Shown piece by piece: positions 33,891 to 45,396 of a stretch of DNA of 64,000 bases. The notes beneath the pieces are model-generated. The model worked only from the letters and a program-made list of their open reading frames with translations, had not been told where the DNA came from and made no database searches. This DNA comes from Hippophae tibetana (lineage: Eukaryota; Streptophyta; Magnoliopsida; Rosales; Elaeagnaceae). Made by a program: the position numbers and the translations under genes. The number at the start of each line of letters is the position of its first letter. Position 1 is the stretch's first letter. The stretch lies in assembly GCA_037013495.1 (NCBI GenBank), contig CM072806.1, positions 48,449,814-48,513,813 of the forward strand, read 5' to 3'.

Positions 33891-34680
33891 CGAGGACTTT
33901 TTGCCAGTTGTGAGTATGATTAATTCGTTTGGATTGATCCTATGACTCTAGATGAAAGTGCATAGTTGATTAATGGATTACTGAAACAAATTGAAGAGAA
34001 TGATGAAAAAAATTAAGAAATTGACAAAGTATTTGAAGTTTGTTGTTTGTGTTCTCATAATCACATGGTTGTTTGATTTTTTTCTTGAGAAGGGTTGAAA
34101 AATAACCAAAAAATGGTTGTTCATTTTGTATTGTTGTAGGGGTTGAAAACCTATAATATATTGGTCATAATTGTGGATAAAATTGTATAATTCAAAACCT
34201 TTTTAGGTAAAAACTGTAAAAACTAATATAAAAAATGTATGTATTTGTTTGAAAAAAATTTAGTACATTCTTTTTTCACATGTTTCCATCCTGAAATCGT
34301 TTTAGTACAGTGTATGATAACTGTATTTTATATAGTTATTTTCATCTATTTTATTAATTATAATTACTATGTTCTTTACATTTTTAGTTAATTTTATTTG
34401 GAATAAATTAATATTTTTCTTTATTTTTAAGGAATATATTTTTAAGAAAATTAAATAATTTGAATCGAAAAAAGTACTTAATTACAAATTTATGTCTAAA
34501 AATATAATTTAAAATAAAAGAGTGCTTAATTGCAATTAATAAAAGTCTAAAATATAATTTGAATTAAAATCAAGCTTAATTGTAATTAACAAAAGTTTAA
34601 AAGTTAATTTAAATTAGTAAAGAGTTTAATTTCAATTAAAGAAAGTTTAAAAGTTAATTTGAATTAAATTGGAGAGCTAA
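33891..34680. other. A+T-rich DNA without recognised genes
   Basis: At 34400-34680 short segments of the type AAAGTTTAAAAGTTAATTTGAATTAAA and CTTAATTGCAATTAA recur as a degenerate tandem pattern. No coding sequence is seen. Confidence 0.4.
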
Positions 34681-34719
34681 AATGCAATTAAGGAAATTTA
34701 TTTTCTCTGCAAGAAATGC

Positions 34720-35410
34720 AGGCCACGCACGCCATCACCAACGCGTGACACCAACCGTTCGATCAAGAAATCAACGGATACGATGAGGTGCGTGGATTGC
34801 AAATGCGACAAAAGAGATTGGACACAGATTTTCAGGATCACGCAACTCAGTGTGTTGTGTGGGGCCCACCTATCGCGCATGTAGCGTGCAGGGTATGACC
34901 CACGTGTCTGCTATGCAAGCCATTTCCCGTATGACGCGGTCCACTGAAGCTTCGTGCGCCCTCATATTCCAACGAGTAATACAACGCCATGTGTCCCAAA
35001 TATTATTTCAGTAAATAAAGAGATGACACATGGTATGTGTTTTGTTAAAAGAAAAACACAGAAACGACGCTCGATCCCAGCATTTTTTGCGTTCGCCACG
35101 TGTCCTCGATGGCATTAATCCTATGTGACGTGTCTTCGTTCGTTCTCTCTTCACGACGAATAATTTACTGCCACATGTCCCATTATATCTTGTAGCGAAT
35201 CAGATGGCAACACGTGGCAACATGAATTGAAACGAAAAAAAATGCAGTGGCACACGTTCCCCTGTTTTGCGATATTTATATTTTAAACGCATGAGTGCAT
35301 GTTTCAAGCCTCTTATCACCCACACAGAATTTATTATTATTTTTGATACGTTATTTTGTCTCCCACATGCGTAATATTTTTTGATGTATTTTTTTTGGAG
35401 CTATAAATAG
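34720..35410 (+). promoter_or_regulatory. orphan promoter-like island with G-box/ABRE cluster and TATA box
   Basis: CACGTG boxes at 34901, 35097 and 35211 lie in ABRE-type contexts (CACGTGTC, CACGTGTC, CACGTGGC). Related GCCATGTGTCCC (34986), TGACGTGTC (35126) and GCCACATGTCCC (35170) add to them. All sit upstream of a clear TATA box CTATAAATAG at 35401-35410. The island is more GC-rich than its surroundings. Such clusters bind bZIP and bHLH factors in abscisic-acid and stress promoters. No coding sequence follows. It could be the U3 region of an unrecognised LTR or the remnant of a gene promoter. Confidence 0.55.
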
Positions 35411-35484
35411 GGCATTTAATGCGAGAAAGAGGGGTTCCAATTTTGAAGTTTTTTTAGTTTTAGTTTGGGGTTGGACTGTGGAAC

Positions 35485-35516
35485 ACACAGAAGCCATTTT
35501 TGGCTTCTGTTGTGTT
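35485..35516 (+). promoter_or_regulatory. hairpin about 75 nt downstream of the orphan TATA box
   Basis: ACAGAAGCCA and TGGCTTCTGT are perfectly complementary around a loop of 2-3 nt. The stem extends by AACAC and GTGTT with one bulge, giving about 15 paired bases. It would lie near the 5' end of a transcript started at the TATA box. Confidence 0.6.
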
Positions 35517-35519
35517 TTG

Positions 35520-36175
35520 CGTGTGCCAAATATGCTCAGAAATGTTTTAATTTTCTTATTGTTATGTAACTAATATTCCTTAAGTGTTGTAATTTAATTT
35601 TTTATATATGAAGTAATTTAATTTTTCTAGGGTTGCATTTTATCTAAATTTATGAAGCTTTAATTTAATTATTTTTGAAAGATTTATAAAACTTTTAATT
35701 TGTTTATTCGATTTGTTTATTCCCAAATATTAGTTGTTTCTATAAATACTTCTCAGTAGCAATGTAATAATCAAGTTAAAGAAATCAAAAACAAAAATTT
35801 GAGAGTTTCTAAGTGTTTTTGGAAAATTGTTCTTGAATGTTCTTGAGTTTTGAGAGTTTTGATCCATAATATTCCAATAGGTTTCAACACATATTTGAGA
35901 TTTTTTTCCTTCGTATATCTCAACTTAAAACTACCTTAAGCTCGTGAAGCTTATGTATAATTTCATAACAATGGTTCATTTTCTTGTGGGTTGAGTTAAA
36001 CCTTTATCCTTTTCTTTTTCTCTGTGGTTCTGGAGGTTTAAGTTGAATGTTGTATCAACATATATCTTACCTGGTTTAATGCGTTAAGGCCAGTGATCAC
36101 AACTACACCCTTTTTTGTTTTCAGTTCTACGGTATTCTGAATCAATTCCTTCCTCTAAAATATTCAAAATGTCTG
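35520..36175 (+). other. non-coding sequence downstream of the orphan promoter
   Basis: No frame of note. A second TATA-like CTATAAATACTTC lies near 35740 and a TGTAATAATCAAG stretch follows, as in small copia LTRs, so part of this may be an LTR remnant. It is cut by the copia insertion at 36176. Confidence 0.4.
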
Positions 36176-36381
36176 TGTTAAAGAACATGAGATCTAGCTG
36201 GTGACAACCAATACATTAGCTGGAAGCAGCCACCAACAGCTTGGTGGGGAAGGATAGGCTGTCCAAGAACATGTCTCTCCATAATTGTGTTTATTTTTAA
36301 TTATTACAATTTTTACTATCCTTTTGTATAAATAGGTTGTAAACATTCGTTTATTCATCATCAATAAATCCATTTCTTACA
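36176..36381 (+). repeat. 5' LTR of the 5.4-kb copia element
   Basis: 206 bp, TGTTAAAGAACATG to CATTTCTTACA, with a TATA-like GTATAAATAGG. It is followed directly by the primer-binding site TGGTATCAGAGC (36382-36393), complementary to initiator tRNA-Met. It is preceded by GTCTG. Confidence 0.95.
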
Positions 36382-36393
36382 TGGTATCAGAGC

Positions 36394-37008
36394 TTAGGAA
36401 ACAATTCCCAGAAAAATCAACTCGTAGAATTTTTTTCCCATTTTTCCTCAATCTGTTTTTTTTTCAAAACCAATTTTGATTCACAAAATAATTTCAATTT
36501 CATCCCATCATATTATTCAGAAGAATCCGAGCAATTTGCAATTAAAATCAAGCCAAAATACCTCTCCATCCGCTCACATGCGCCTTGTCTAAACTCACCG
36601 GAGTTCCACGCGCCTTGCCGGAGCCACACACGCCAACACGCGCCAGTTGTTGAGGAAGATGACTCCAACGACATGTCGTTCGCTCGCCCAATGAAACAAA
36701 CGTCACGTCGTTCGCTCGGCGCTGAAACAAACAACGCGTCATTCACCCGGTGTGGTCCTCGGTCCGGGTCCGGTTCGGTCTTCATCCGGTTCAGTGCTTC
36801 ACCGTTGTAGCCTCCGTTCCAGCCACTCCAGACGCCGGTTCACCCACTTTCCGACCGGTTCTGCGGCTGAAATTTTTGGTTCTGTAATCCTTGACTCATT
36901 TTTTATAAGATAAAGCATATTTCAGTCCATTATTTATTTCATAAATAGTCATTATTGTCTAAAACACACTTAAACCTATCACGTTCTTTCAAATTTATTC
37001 AACCAAAA
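36394..37008 (+). other. copia leader between primer-binding site and gag
   Basis: Untranslated leader. Its middle (36570-36860) is unusually GC-rich for the window, with repeated CGTCGTTCGCTC-like segments. Frames on either strand here show no known domain. Confidence 0.5.
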
Positions 37009-38190
37009 ATGTCTATAACTACCCATACCAACCCTACTTTACCAAAATGGTATGATGACCTTAGCCATTCATTATATCTACACCACTCAGACCAACCATG
37101 CATGATTCTCGTAGTTCAATCCTTAAACCAAGAAAACTATCACATTTGGAGTCATGCAATGCTCATGGCTCTAATAACCAAAAACAAAGAAGGATTCAAT
37201 GACGGCACAATTAAAAGGCCATCAACAAACCTTGAAGCAGAAATCAAACAATGGACTCGCTGCAACATTCTTGTCAAAGGATGGAACCTCAACACCATAT
37301 CACCCAAAATTGCAGAAAGTGTCATGTATAATGATACTGCATATGAGCTATGGGAAGAATTAAAGGAACGCTTTTCACACACCAACAGTGTGCACCTATT
37401 CTACATTGAGCAAGAGATCCATGATTGCATGCAAGAAGGTGTAAGCATTGGAGAATACTATACCAAATTGAAAAGTTTTTGGGATAGTCATGATGCAGCG
37501 AACCATAAAGTTTCTCATGGGCTTTAACACGGTTTACACATCTGCACCCGGACAAATCTTGCTCATGGAACCATTACCTATAGTAAATAAGGTATATTCA
37601 CTTATTGTTCAAGATGAAAAGCAATGAGCTGTCTCCACTCAAAGCATAGGAAGGATGCTAGAAGGTGCCACACTTGTTGCCAGAGATAGTCGTCCACAAT
37701 ATCCTCACAAAAATTACCCACCAAGGAACCCACATCTCAAGTGCAATAGATGCAACAATATAGGCCATAATTCTGAGAATTGCTGAAGTCACCTCAAATG
37801 TGATTTTTGTGGTCTCAATGGACACAATTTTGAAAACTGCCGAAAGCGTCTCAAATGTAATTTCTGTGGTTTGAATGGACATGACATCAACATGTGTCAG
37901 AAGAAAGGAGAAATTCAAGATAAGAGAAACACAAGTTATGGCTTTCCTTCCAAAGCTCATCATACTGACTTTCAGGAAAGCTGCTCCGACACAAAGACAC
38001 CATCCCACAATCTTACATCTACCTAATATCAAGAGCTCCTTACACTTCTCAATCAATCCAAATCAGGTAGCATGGAAAATCAAGTGACTACTTCTTCAGG
38101 TAACACATTGTGTGCAACTGTTTTCCATTCAGAAATTCGTTGGATTTTTGATACAGGGGCAACTGATCACATGGTCTGTTCCTAAAACCT
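37009..38190 (+). pseudogene. copia gag with triple zinc knuckle, and protease active site
   Basis: From ATG 37009 (MSITTHTNPTLPKWYDDL) the gag core follows (LNQENYHIWSHAM, ELWEELKERFSHTN, EGVSIGEYYTKLKSFWD). A frameshift occurs near 37500. Three CCHC knuckles lie in tandem at 37740-37910: CNRCNNIGHNSENC, CDFCGLNGHNFENC and CNFCGLNGHDINMC, where one is usual. A stop separates the first from the second. The protease active site RWIFDTGATDHM is at about 38142. Further stops lie near 37627, 38027 and 38185. Confidence 0.88.
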
Positions 38191-38191
38191 T

Positions 38192-39655
38192 ATGAGCTCC
38201 AGTATTCCAGTCACTAATCGGCATGTGCATTTACCTGATCATTCTCTTGCCCGTGTCACACATATTAGCACTGTACATTTATCAAATAATTTCATACTCC
38301 ATAATGTCTTGTATGTTCCCTCCTTCAAATTAAACTTAGTTTCAATAGCCAAACTAACTCAAACCTCATTTTTCCATGTCACCTTCACTAATAGTATGTG
38401 CTTTGTTCAGGAAAAATGCTCAAGGAAGATGATTGGGATGGGAACTGAGAAAGCAGGACTCTACTACCTAACTATTTCTGAAAAGGCTGGATGTTTCTCC
38501 GTTTCAAACACTGCTTCCACCAACTCTCATCTATGGCATCAATGACTTGGTCATTTATCTAATAACAGTTTGCGTGTAATTTCTCTTTCCATCAACACAC
38601 CTTTTTGTTCCATTAGTGATTTTTCTATTTGTCCATTAGCTAAGCAAACACGTAATCCATTTCCTTTAAGTTCCATCAATACAAAAGCACCTTTTGAAAT
38701 GATTCATGTTGATATTTGGGGTGGTTATCACATTCCAGCACTTAATAGAGCACGTTATTTTCTCACTATTGTTGATGACTGCTCAAGATGCATATGTGTC
38801 TATCTCTTACATACTAAATCTGACACACACACATTTCTTACCACTTTTATCAATCTTGTTGAAACACAATTTTCATCCAGAGTTAAAATCATTCGTAGTG
38901 ACAATGGACCAGAATTCTTTATGACTCACTTGTTTTCTACCAAGGGAATCCTTCATCAAACTAGTTGTGTCTCTACCCCTCAACAAAATGGTGTTACTGA
39001 ACGCAAACACCGTCATCTTCTCAATGTCGCTCGTTCATTGCTCTTCCAAGCCAATCTTCCTAAACAATTCTGGGGAGATGCCATTCTTATAGCCACATAC
39101 CTCATAAATCGTACTCCAACACCTGTTCTCAAGGGTAAAACACCATTTGAAGTCCTTTTTCACAAAACTCCTAGGTATGAACATCTTTGTGTTTTTGGTT
39201 CCCTTTATTTTGTGTCTACACATCATGATCGACTCACCAAGTTTGATGCTAGGTCACATAAATGCATATTCATTGGGTATCCATATGGGATCAAAGGTTA
39301 TCGTGTCTACAATTTGGAAACAAACAAGACTTTAGTGTCTCGTGATGTTATCTTTCATGAACATGTATTTCCTTATTTCACTTCCGCTGTCAACACTCCA
39401 ACTCTATTTCCTCCATCAGAAGATACTATTTATGATGACCTACCTAACATTCGTCAATCAAACAATCCAAATATATCACTTGATCTTACACCATTTGTCC
39501 TTCCAACAATCAACTCAGACACTCTTCATCTTCAAAATTCATCTCCAGAAACATCATCGTCAACTTCTCCACCACACATAACTCCTCCAACACCAGTCAC
39601 ATATAGGTTTCGTCGATCCACCAATGTTCCTAGCTACCTTCAAAATATCATGTAG
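38192..39655 (+). pseudogene. copia GAG-pre-integrase and integrase
   Basis: After the protease comes the zinc-finger segment (LWHQ, a stop at 38543, then LGHLSNNSL and CPLAKQTRNPF). A 361-codon open frame (38570-39655) then covers the integrase core. The DDE triad is visible: Asp in MIHVDIWGG, Asp in IIRSDNGPEF, Glu in QNGVTERKHRHLL. The C-terminal part (FGSLYFVSTHHDRLTKFD, then KCIFIGYPYGIKGYRVY) is typical of copia. This is the best-preserved integrase in the window. Confidence 0.93.
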
Positions 39656-39799
39656 AAGCTTCCTTGCCTTCTCGGTCCTTCCCTTCGTCTTACTCAGCAT
39701 CGTCCAAAGACAAAGGTACTTCTCATTCTTTATCTCATGTACTTACCTATGACTAATTATCACATGCACATCGTGCTTTTACTACTTCTATTTCCATTC

Positions 39800-41345
39800 T
39801 CAGGGAACCAACCACCTTTGCTGAAGCTTTCAATGATCCAAAATGGCGGCTTGCCATGAAATATGAATTGGATGCTCTTGAAACTAATGGCACTTGGACG
39901 CTTCAACAGCTTCCTCCAAACAAGAAACCAGTTGGTTTTAAATGGGTCTACAAAATCAAGTATAATCCTGATGGCTCTGTGAAATGATACAAGGCTCGGT
40001 TAGTGGCCAAAGGATACAGTCAGATTGAAGGTTTTGACTACCAAGAAACTTTTGCACCAGTAGCCAAACTTGTCACTATTCGGCTTCTCCTTGCCGTTCC
40101 TACTATTCAAAATTGGCATCTTCGACAACTCGATGTCAACAATGCTTTTCTCTATGGTGATCTTTATGAAGATGTCTACATGTCCCTTCCACCTGGATTC
40201 GGACGAAAGGGGGAAACACGAGTATGTAAGCAACATAAATATTTGTATGGACTCAAACAAGCCTCACGATAATGGTTCATCAAGCTATCAACAATACTTA
40301 AGCTAGCTGGTTTTAACCAATCCAAGTATGATCACTCACTGTTCGTCCGAACCCGTGGTAATTCCTTCTCTGCTCTTCTTGTCTATGTAGATGATATAAT
40401 CATAACATGGAACAATATACAAGACATTGAAGAAACTAAGAATCATCTCATGAGACAATTTAAGCTTAAAAATCTCGGCGAATTAAAGTATTTTTTGGGC
40501 ATAGAAGTTTCACGTTCCAGGAAGGGAATTGTTCTGTCACAACGCAAGTACGCACTTGAAATATTGGAGTACATGGGTTATCTTGGTACCAAACCTGCCA
40601 ATTCACCTATGGAACAAAATTTATCCCTTAGCAAGGTTGAAGGGGAATTCATCAGTAATCCCACATCCTATCGAAGACTTGTTGGGAGATTAATATACTT
40701 GACCATCACAAGGCCCGACTAAGTGTATGTCGTGCACATTCTCAGTCAATATATGGATAAACCATGACAACCACATTTAGAAGCCGCTCAAAGAGTGCTA
40801 CGATATGTCAAGAACACACCAGGGCAAGGTCTCTTTTTCTCAGCAACTAGTTCATTACAACTAAATGCTTTTTGTGATGTAGATTGGGCAAAATGCACAG
40901 ATACACGACGATCAACCACAGGATATTGTATGTTTCTTGGAAACTCGCTAATTTCTTGGAAGACAAAGAAACAAAATACAGTCTCACGATCAAGTGCAGA
41001 AGTAGAATACCGCTCTATGGCAACAACATGTTGTGAAGTAACCTGGTTACGATATATTTTGGATGATTTGGGTATCAAACACTCCCAACCAACCAAGTTA
41101 TATTGTGACAATCAAGCAGCTCTTCACATTGCATCAAATCCAGTGTTTCATAAGCAAACCAAACACATAGAGATCGATTGCCATCTAGTAAGAAAAAAGA
41201 TTCAAGCTGGAATGATCAAAACTTATCATATCTCTACATTAGAGCAACCAACAGATATATTTACCAAATCCCTGAGTTTTCCACAATTCTCAAGCTTACT
41301 TAACAAGTTAGGAATAATTAACATATATTATAACTTGAGGGGGAA
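39800..41345 (+). pseudogene. copia reverse transcriptase and RNase H
   Basis: RT motifs in order: [71 protein letters not shown], the active site LLVYVDDIIIT and LKYFLGIEVSRS. RNase H follows ([57 protein letters not shown]). Stops at about 39985, 40270, 40720 and 40765 break the frame. The RNase H frame (40795-41427) runs on into the 3' LTR. Confidence 0.93.
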
Positions 41346-41551
41346 TGTTAAAAAACATGAGATCCAGTTGGTGACAACTAACACACCAGTTGGAAGCAGC
41401 CACCAACAGCTTGGTAGGGAAGGATAGGTTGTCCAAGAACATGTCTCTCCATAATTGTGTTTATTTTTAATTATTACAATTTTTGCTTTCCTTTTGTATA
41501 AATAGGTTGTAAACATTCATTTATTCATCATCAATAAATCCATTTCTTACA
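41346..41551 (+). repeat. 3' LTR of the 5.4-kb copia element
   Basis: 206 bp, the same length as the 5' copy, starting TGTTAAAAAACATG after the polypurine tract and ending CATTTCTTACA. About 13 substitutions separate the copies, 12 of them transitions. Confidence 0.95.
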
Positions 41552-43198
41552 GTCCAAAATTTCCTTGTGGCAAAATATCTTGAAACCTTGAGAACTTTAA
41601 AGCCACGGCCCCATGGATAAGGGATGGTCGGGTCATGATAATAACCATATCCATCCTACACCCCATGTGAGACAGTTTTGGTTAATAACCTACGAGTAGC
41701 TGCCAGGATTGGTTTCTCATGGCTTAACCACACTTCTTGTTTCTTGTATATTTATTGAAAAATAAGAGTATTTTAAAAAAATATATTAATCTAAATATTT
41801 TCTTCATTAACCTTCGATATTTTATAATATTGATATTACTAGTTAAAAATACGTGCTTTGTGTGTGTATTGCTATGCTTTTTTAAAATTTTTTTTTCTTA
41901 ATTTGTACAACATATTTAAAATATAAAAAAGATTAAACTTTTAAATTAATTGTGAAAGTAAATTTTGTATGAAACATATATTTTAAAGTTAATTAGTAAT
42001 AGATTATTGTAAAGATTATTTAATCAAAAGTATATATGTATGTAAAAAATGAATATGAAAAACCTTGTTAATTAAAACGTTGAGTTTTGAAATTATGTTT
42101 AAGTTATGCATAAATATTTTTGAGAAAAAAATTTATACCTCGTAAAAATTGATATAACAAAAAAATGGTATTCTTAATGTTCACCTAGTATGTTTTAGTG
42201 TTAAGAAAAGTCTAATCCAAACATTTAACATTGAATGCCTTCAAGTTAGATGTCATTTAAGTTAAATTTTTATTATTTAAATTCGTTTAATGTTAAATTT
42301 TGTCCAATTTAATCTTATTTAATATTATTGGGTGTTATTTCATATAATTTTTCAATTATTTTAAATCGATAATAAACTTGTTAATATAGTGTATATTAGT
42401 AAACTATACCCCTAATATTTAGAAGTATTTTCATTTAAGGTTCTTGATTTAATTTTGCCAAATATAAATCACAAGATATGTACTTTCCATTTTTGTTTAA
42501 AACTATACTAAATATGATTAATAATCTTTATATATAGTATAGAAGTATAATTCTTTTGCTATTTAATGATTACTTTTGCTATATAAAGTGGTCTAGCAAC
42601 AAGATTTATTTTCCTTCGTATTAAGTATTAACTATGGTTTGATTAAAAAAATTATTGCATTTTAATTAAATTTAAAAATAAGTATATGAAAACAAAGAAA
42701 ATTTAACCTGAAATGTTTTTTTTATATTAATAAATGTCTTCTACTATATTAGCCAAAAAGAAAAGAAAGCCAACTCACACGTAAATATATATATATATGC
42801 ATATAAAAATAATAATTTTCTTTGTGATATACAAATCTTTTACAAGTTTTTGTTGAGAATTTGTGATATACAATTTCTCTAACTCTTTTGTACAAGTGGC
42901 CTGTTTAAGAAAGTTCACAAAAAAATAAAAATAAAAAAAATAGAGAGGATAAAATGTTGTTAGTTCCATTACTTTATTTATTTATTTTTGTCCCAGTTTA
43001 GCATCAAATTTTAGATTTTTCAAAAAATTACTTTTTTTAAAAGAGTTTTAATATGAATATTTATTGAATTATTTTTTAAAAATAATTTATAAAAATATAA
43101 AATTAATTATTTGAATATATATAATATTTTTTTCTATTAAATTGTAGTTAAAAAATTTACTGAAATTAAAGTAAATCATTTAAAAAAGTTAGTGGATT
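41552..43198. other. A+T-rich DNA without recognised genes
   Basis: A GGTTAATAACC stretch at about 41683 recalls the repeat at 12805-13165. The rest is A/T low-complexity sequence with a short TA run near 42787. No gene is seen. Confidence 0.45.
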
Positions 43199-43366
43199 TG
43201 TTAGTTTCACAAGCCAATAAAAGACGAGGCAAATTAGTTGTTGAAAACGAGGATCAAAAGTAATGAAGGCTTAGAATCTCACATTAATGGAAATTGAAGA
43301 CACACTTATACAATGAATGATAATACATATATATATATATATACAACTAATGATAACTTATTAACA
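43199..43366 (-). repeat. probable 3' LTR of the left minus-strand copia
   Basis: On the minus strand a purine stretch (TTGAATAAGAG) is followed by TGTTAATAAG at 43366. The other edge is set at TGTTAGTTTC (43199) by analogy with other copia LTRs. It contains a TA microsatellite that may serve as TATA box. There is no second copy to confirm it. Confidence 0.45.
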
Positions 43367-43373
43367 CTCTTAT

Positions 43374-45295
43374 TCAAGTTGGCGCATAGATATCGATCAT
43401 GTCCAACTTGTTTAGTGAGTCGTATAATACCTTCTTGGAAACTCCTATGGTAAGCATATTTGCAAGTTGCTCTTCAGTGAGAACAAAAAGAAAGCTAATA
43501 AGTTTGGAATCTAGCTTCTCTTTTATAAAATGATGATCAACTTCTACATGTTTAGTGCGATCATGTTGTACTGGATTTTGTGATATATCAATGGTTGCCC
43601 GATTATCGCAATACAACAACATAGTATTTTTGAGTTCGAAACCCAAATCAAATAACAAAGTTCTTATCGACAGTAATTCACAAACCCCATGAGCCATACC
43701 TCTATACTCAACCTCAACACTAGATCACGCCACCACTTTTTGCTTCTTACTTTTCCATGTAACCAAATTACCTCCCACAAAGATGAAATAACCCGATGTT
43801 GACTTTTTAACTGTAATACTTCCTGCCCAATCTTCATTTGTGAAGGCATAGACTTCAAGAGGATTGTTGTGTTTAGAGAACATTACTTCTCTTCTTGGAG
43901 CCGATTTCAAATACCTTAAAATTCTCAAAACAACATTCATGTGGTTCTCACTTGGATTATGCATGAACTGACTCACTACACTTACTGCATATGCAACATC
44001 TGGTCTAGTATGAGCCAAGTAAATCAAACGCCCAACCAATCTCTGATAGTGAGCTCGATCAGTTGGTATCTAATCTGGATACTCTATTAAACAATGATTT
44101 TGCTCAATAGGAATGTCAATAGGTTTGCAATCCAACATACCTGTCTTTGTTAGCAAATCAATAATGTACTTCCTCTGACACTGATATATATTCCTTTTCT
44201 CCCTCTAGCTACATCAATTCCTAAGAAGTACTTTAGTTCACCTAAGTCCTTCATCTCAAATTCAAAAGCTAGTTGTCTTTGTAATTTATCCATCTCAACA
44301 GTATCATCACTAGTGATTACCATATCATCAACATAAATGATTAGGGCTATTACCTTCCCTCGTTGATGTTTGAGAAACAAAGTGTGGTCTGAATTAATCT
44401 ATTTGTAACCAACCTTCTTCATGAACTGTGAAAACCTTCCAAACCAGGCTCGAGGGGATTGCTTGAGACCATATAAAGACTTTCTCAATTTGCATACAAA
44501 ATTACTAGGAGAATCAACTACATACCCAGGTGGAAGACTCATGTATACCTCATCGGCTAATTCTCCATGAAGAAATGCATTCTTGACATCAAACTGCCGA
44601 AGTGGTCAGTTTAAGTTAGCGGTAAGTGAGAGCAGAGCCCAAATAGTATTCATTTTGGCAACATGAGAAAAAGTCTCATTGTAGTCTACACCATACGTCT
44701 GAGTGAACCCTTTTGTTACAAGACATGATTTATACCGATTTACAGATCCATCACCATTATGTTTTACAGTAAACACCCATCGAAAACCAAATGCCTTTTT
44801 TCCTTGTGGTGGAGGCACAAGTTGCCAAGTATCGTTCTTGTGTAATGCCTCCATATCTTCCGCTATTTCCTTTCTCCATATTGGATCTCCCAATGCATCC
44901 TGCACTTTTTTAGGTACTGATACAACAGATATTTGATTCAAAAATGATTTATATGACTTAGATAATCTTTTAATGTAGTTGGCTACTGGGTATTTTGATT
45001 TTGCATGAATATTTGGTTCATACCTTTTGGCTGGTTGACCTCGAGTAGTCCTATTTGGTAACACATACTGTCCAATATTAGACTCAATGCTATTAGTATC
45101 AGTGGGTGTACATATCTTAGATGAGTGACCTTTAGTACAAGGGAGTTTTTGATCAGGGGTAGGAGTGATGCCTGAAGGAAAAGTTGTGTTTTCAATTTCC
45201 TTTGATGTAAGGGAATCTGGTACTTGGATACTTGTAGCATCTACTTCTTTGATGACTGGATTCAATGGAATAGGAATCTCATTTGGTCCCATCAA
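43374..45295 (-). pseudogene. copia reverse transcriptase and RNase H (left minus-strand element)
   Basis: 45295-44606 holds the linker and RT start (EDMEALHKNDTWQLVPP, GFRWVFTVKHNGDG, VTKGFTQTYGVDYNETF). 44380-44150 holds the active site LIIYVDDMVITSDD and LKYFLGIDVARGR. 44039-43374 gives RNase H (LIYLAHTRPDVAYA, VYAFTNEDWAGS, LYCDNRATIDISQNP, KHVEVDHHFIKEKL). Stops and frameshifts interrupt it, for example near 44070, 44400 and 44600. Confidence 0.9.
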
Positions 45296-45396
45296 AACAT
45301 TCTTCTAATTCCTCCCCCTTACCATGATACAGTTCTTCGAAATATGTATTCTCCCTCTAACGAGCAATATCAAGTGAGGAAAAATAACTCATGTCC

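Larger units (their letters stand above)
36176..41551 (+). mobile_element. nearly full-length Ty1/copia retrotransposon
   Basis: 5376 bp with 206-bp LTRs, primer-binding site, gag, protease, integrase, RT, RNase H and a polypurine tract (TTGAGGGGGAA at 41335-41345). The flanks GTCTG (36171-36175) and GTCCA (41552-41556) may be a decayed target duplication. The LTRs differ at about 13 of 206 positions by my count, nearly all transitions. Coding is broken by one frameshift and roughly nine stops, so it is not autonomous. Confidence 0.95.

Noticed and set aside
36513-36785. Minus-strand frame in the copia leader
   Set aside because: Low-complexity GC-rich leader of the copia element, with no known domain and antisense to gag.
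42775-42969. Short frame ending in Tyr-Ile repeats
   Set aside because: Translation of a TA microsatellite and A+T-rich DNA.
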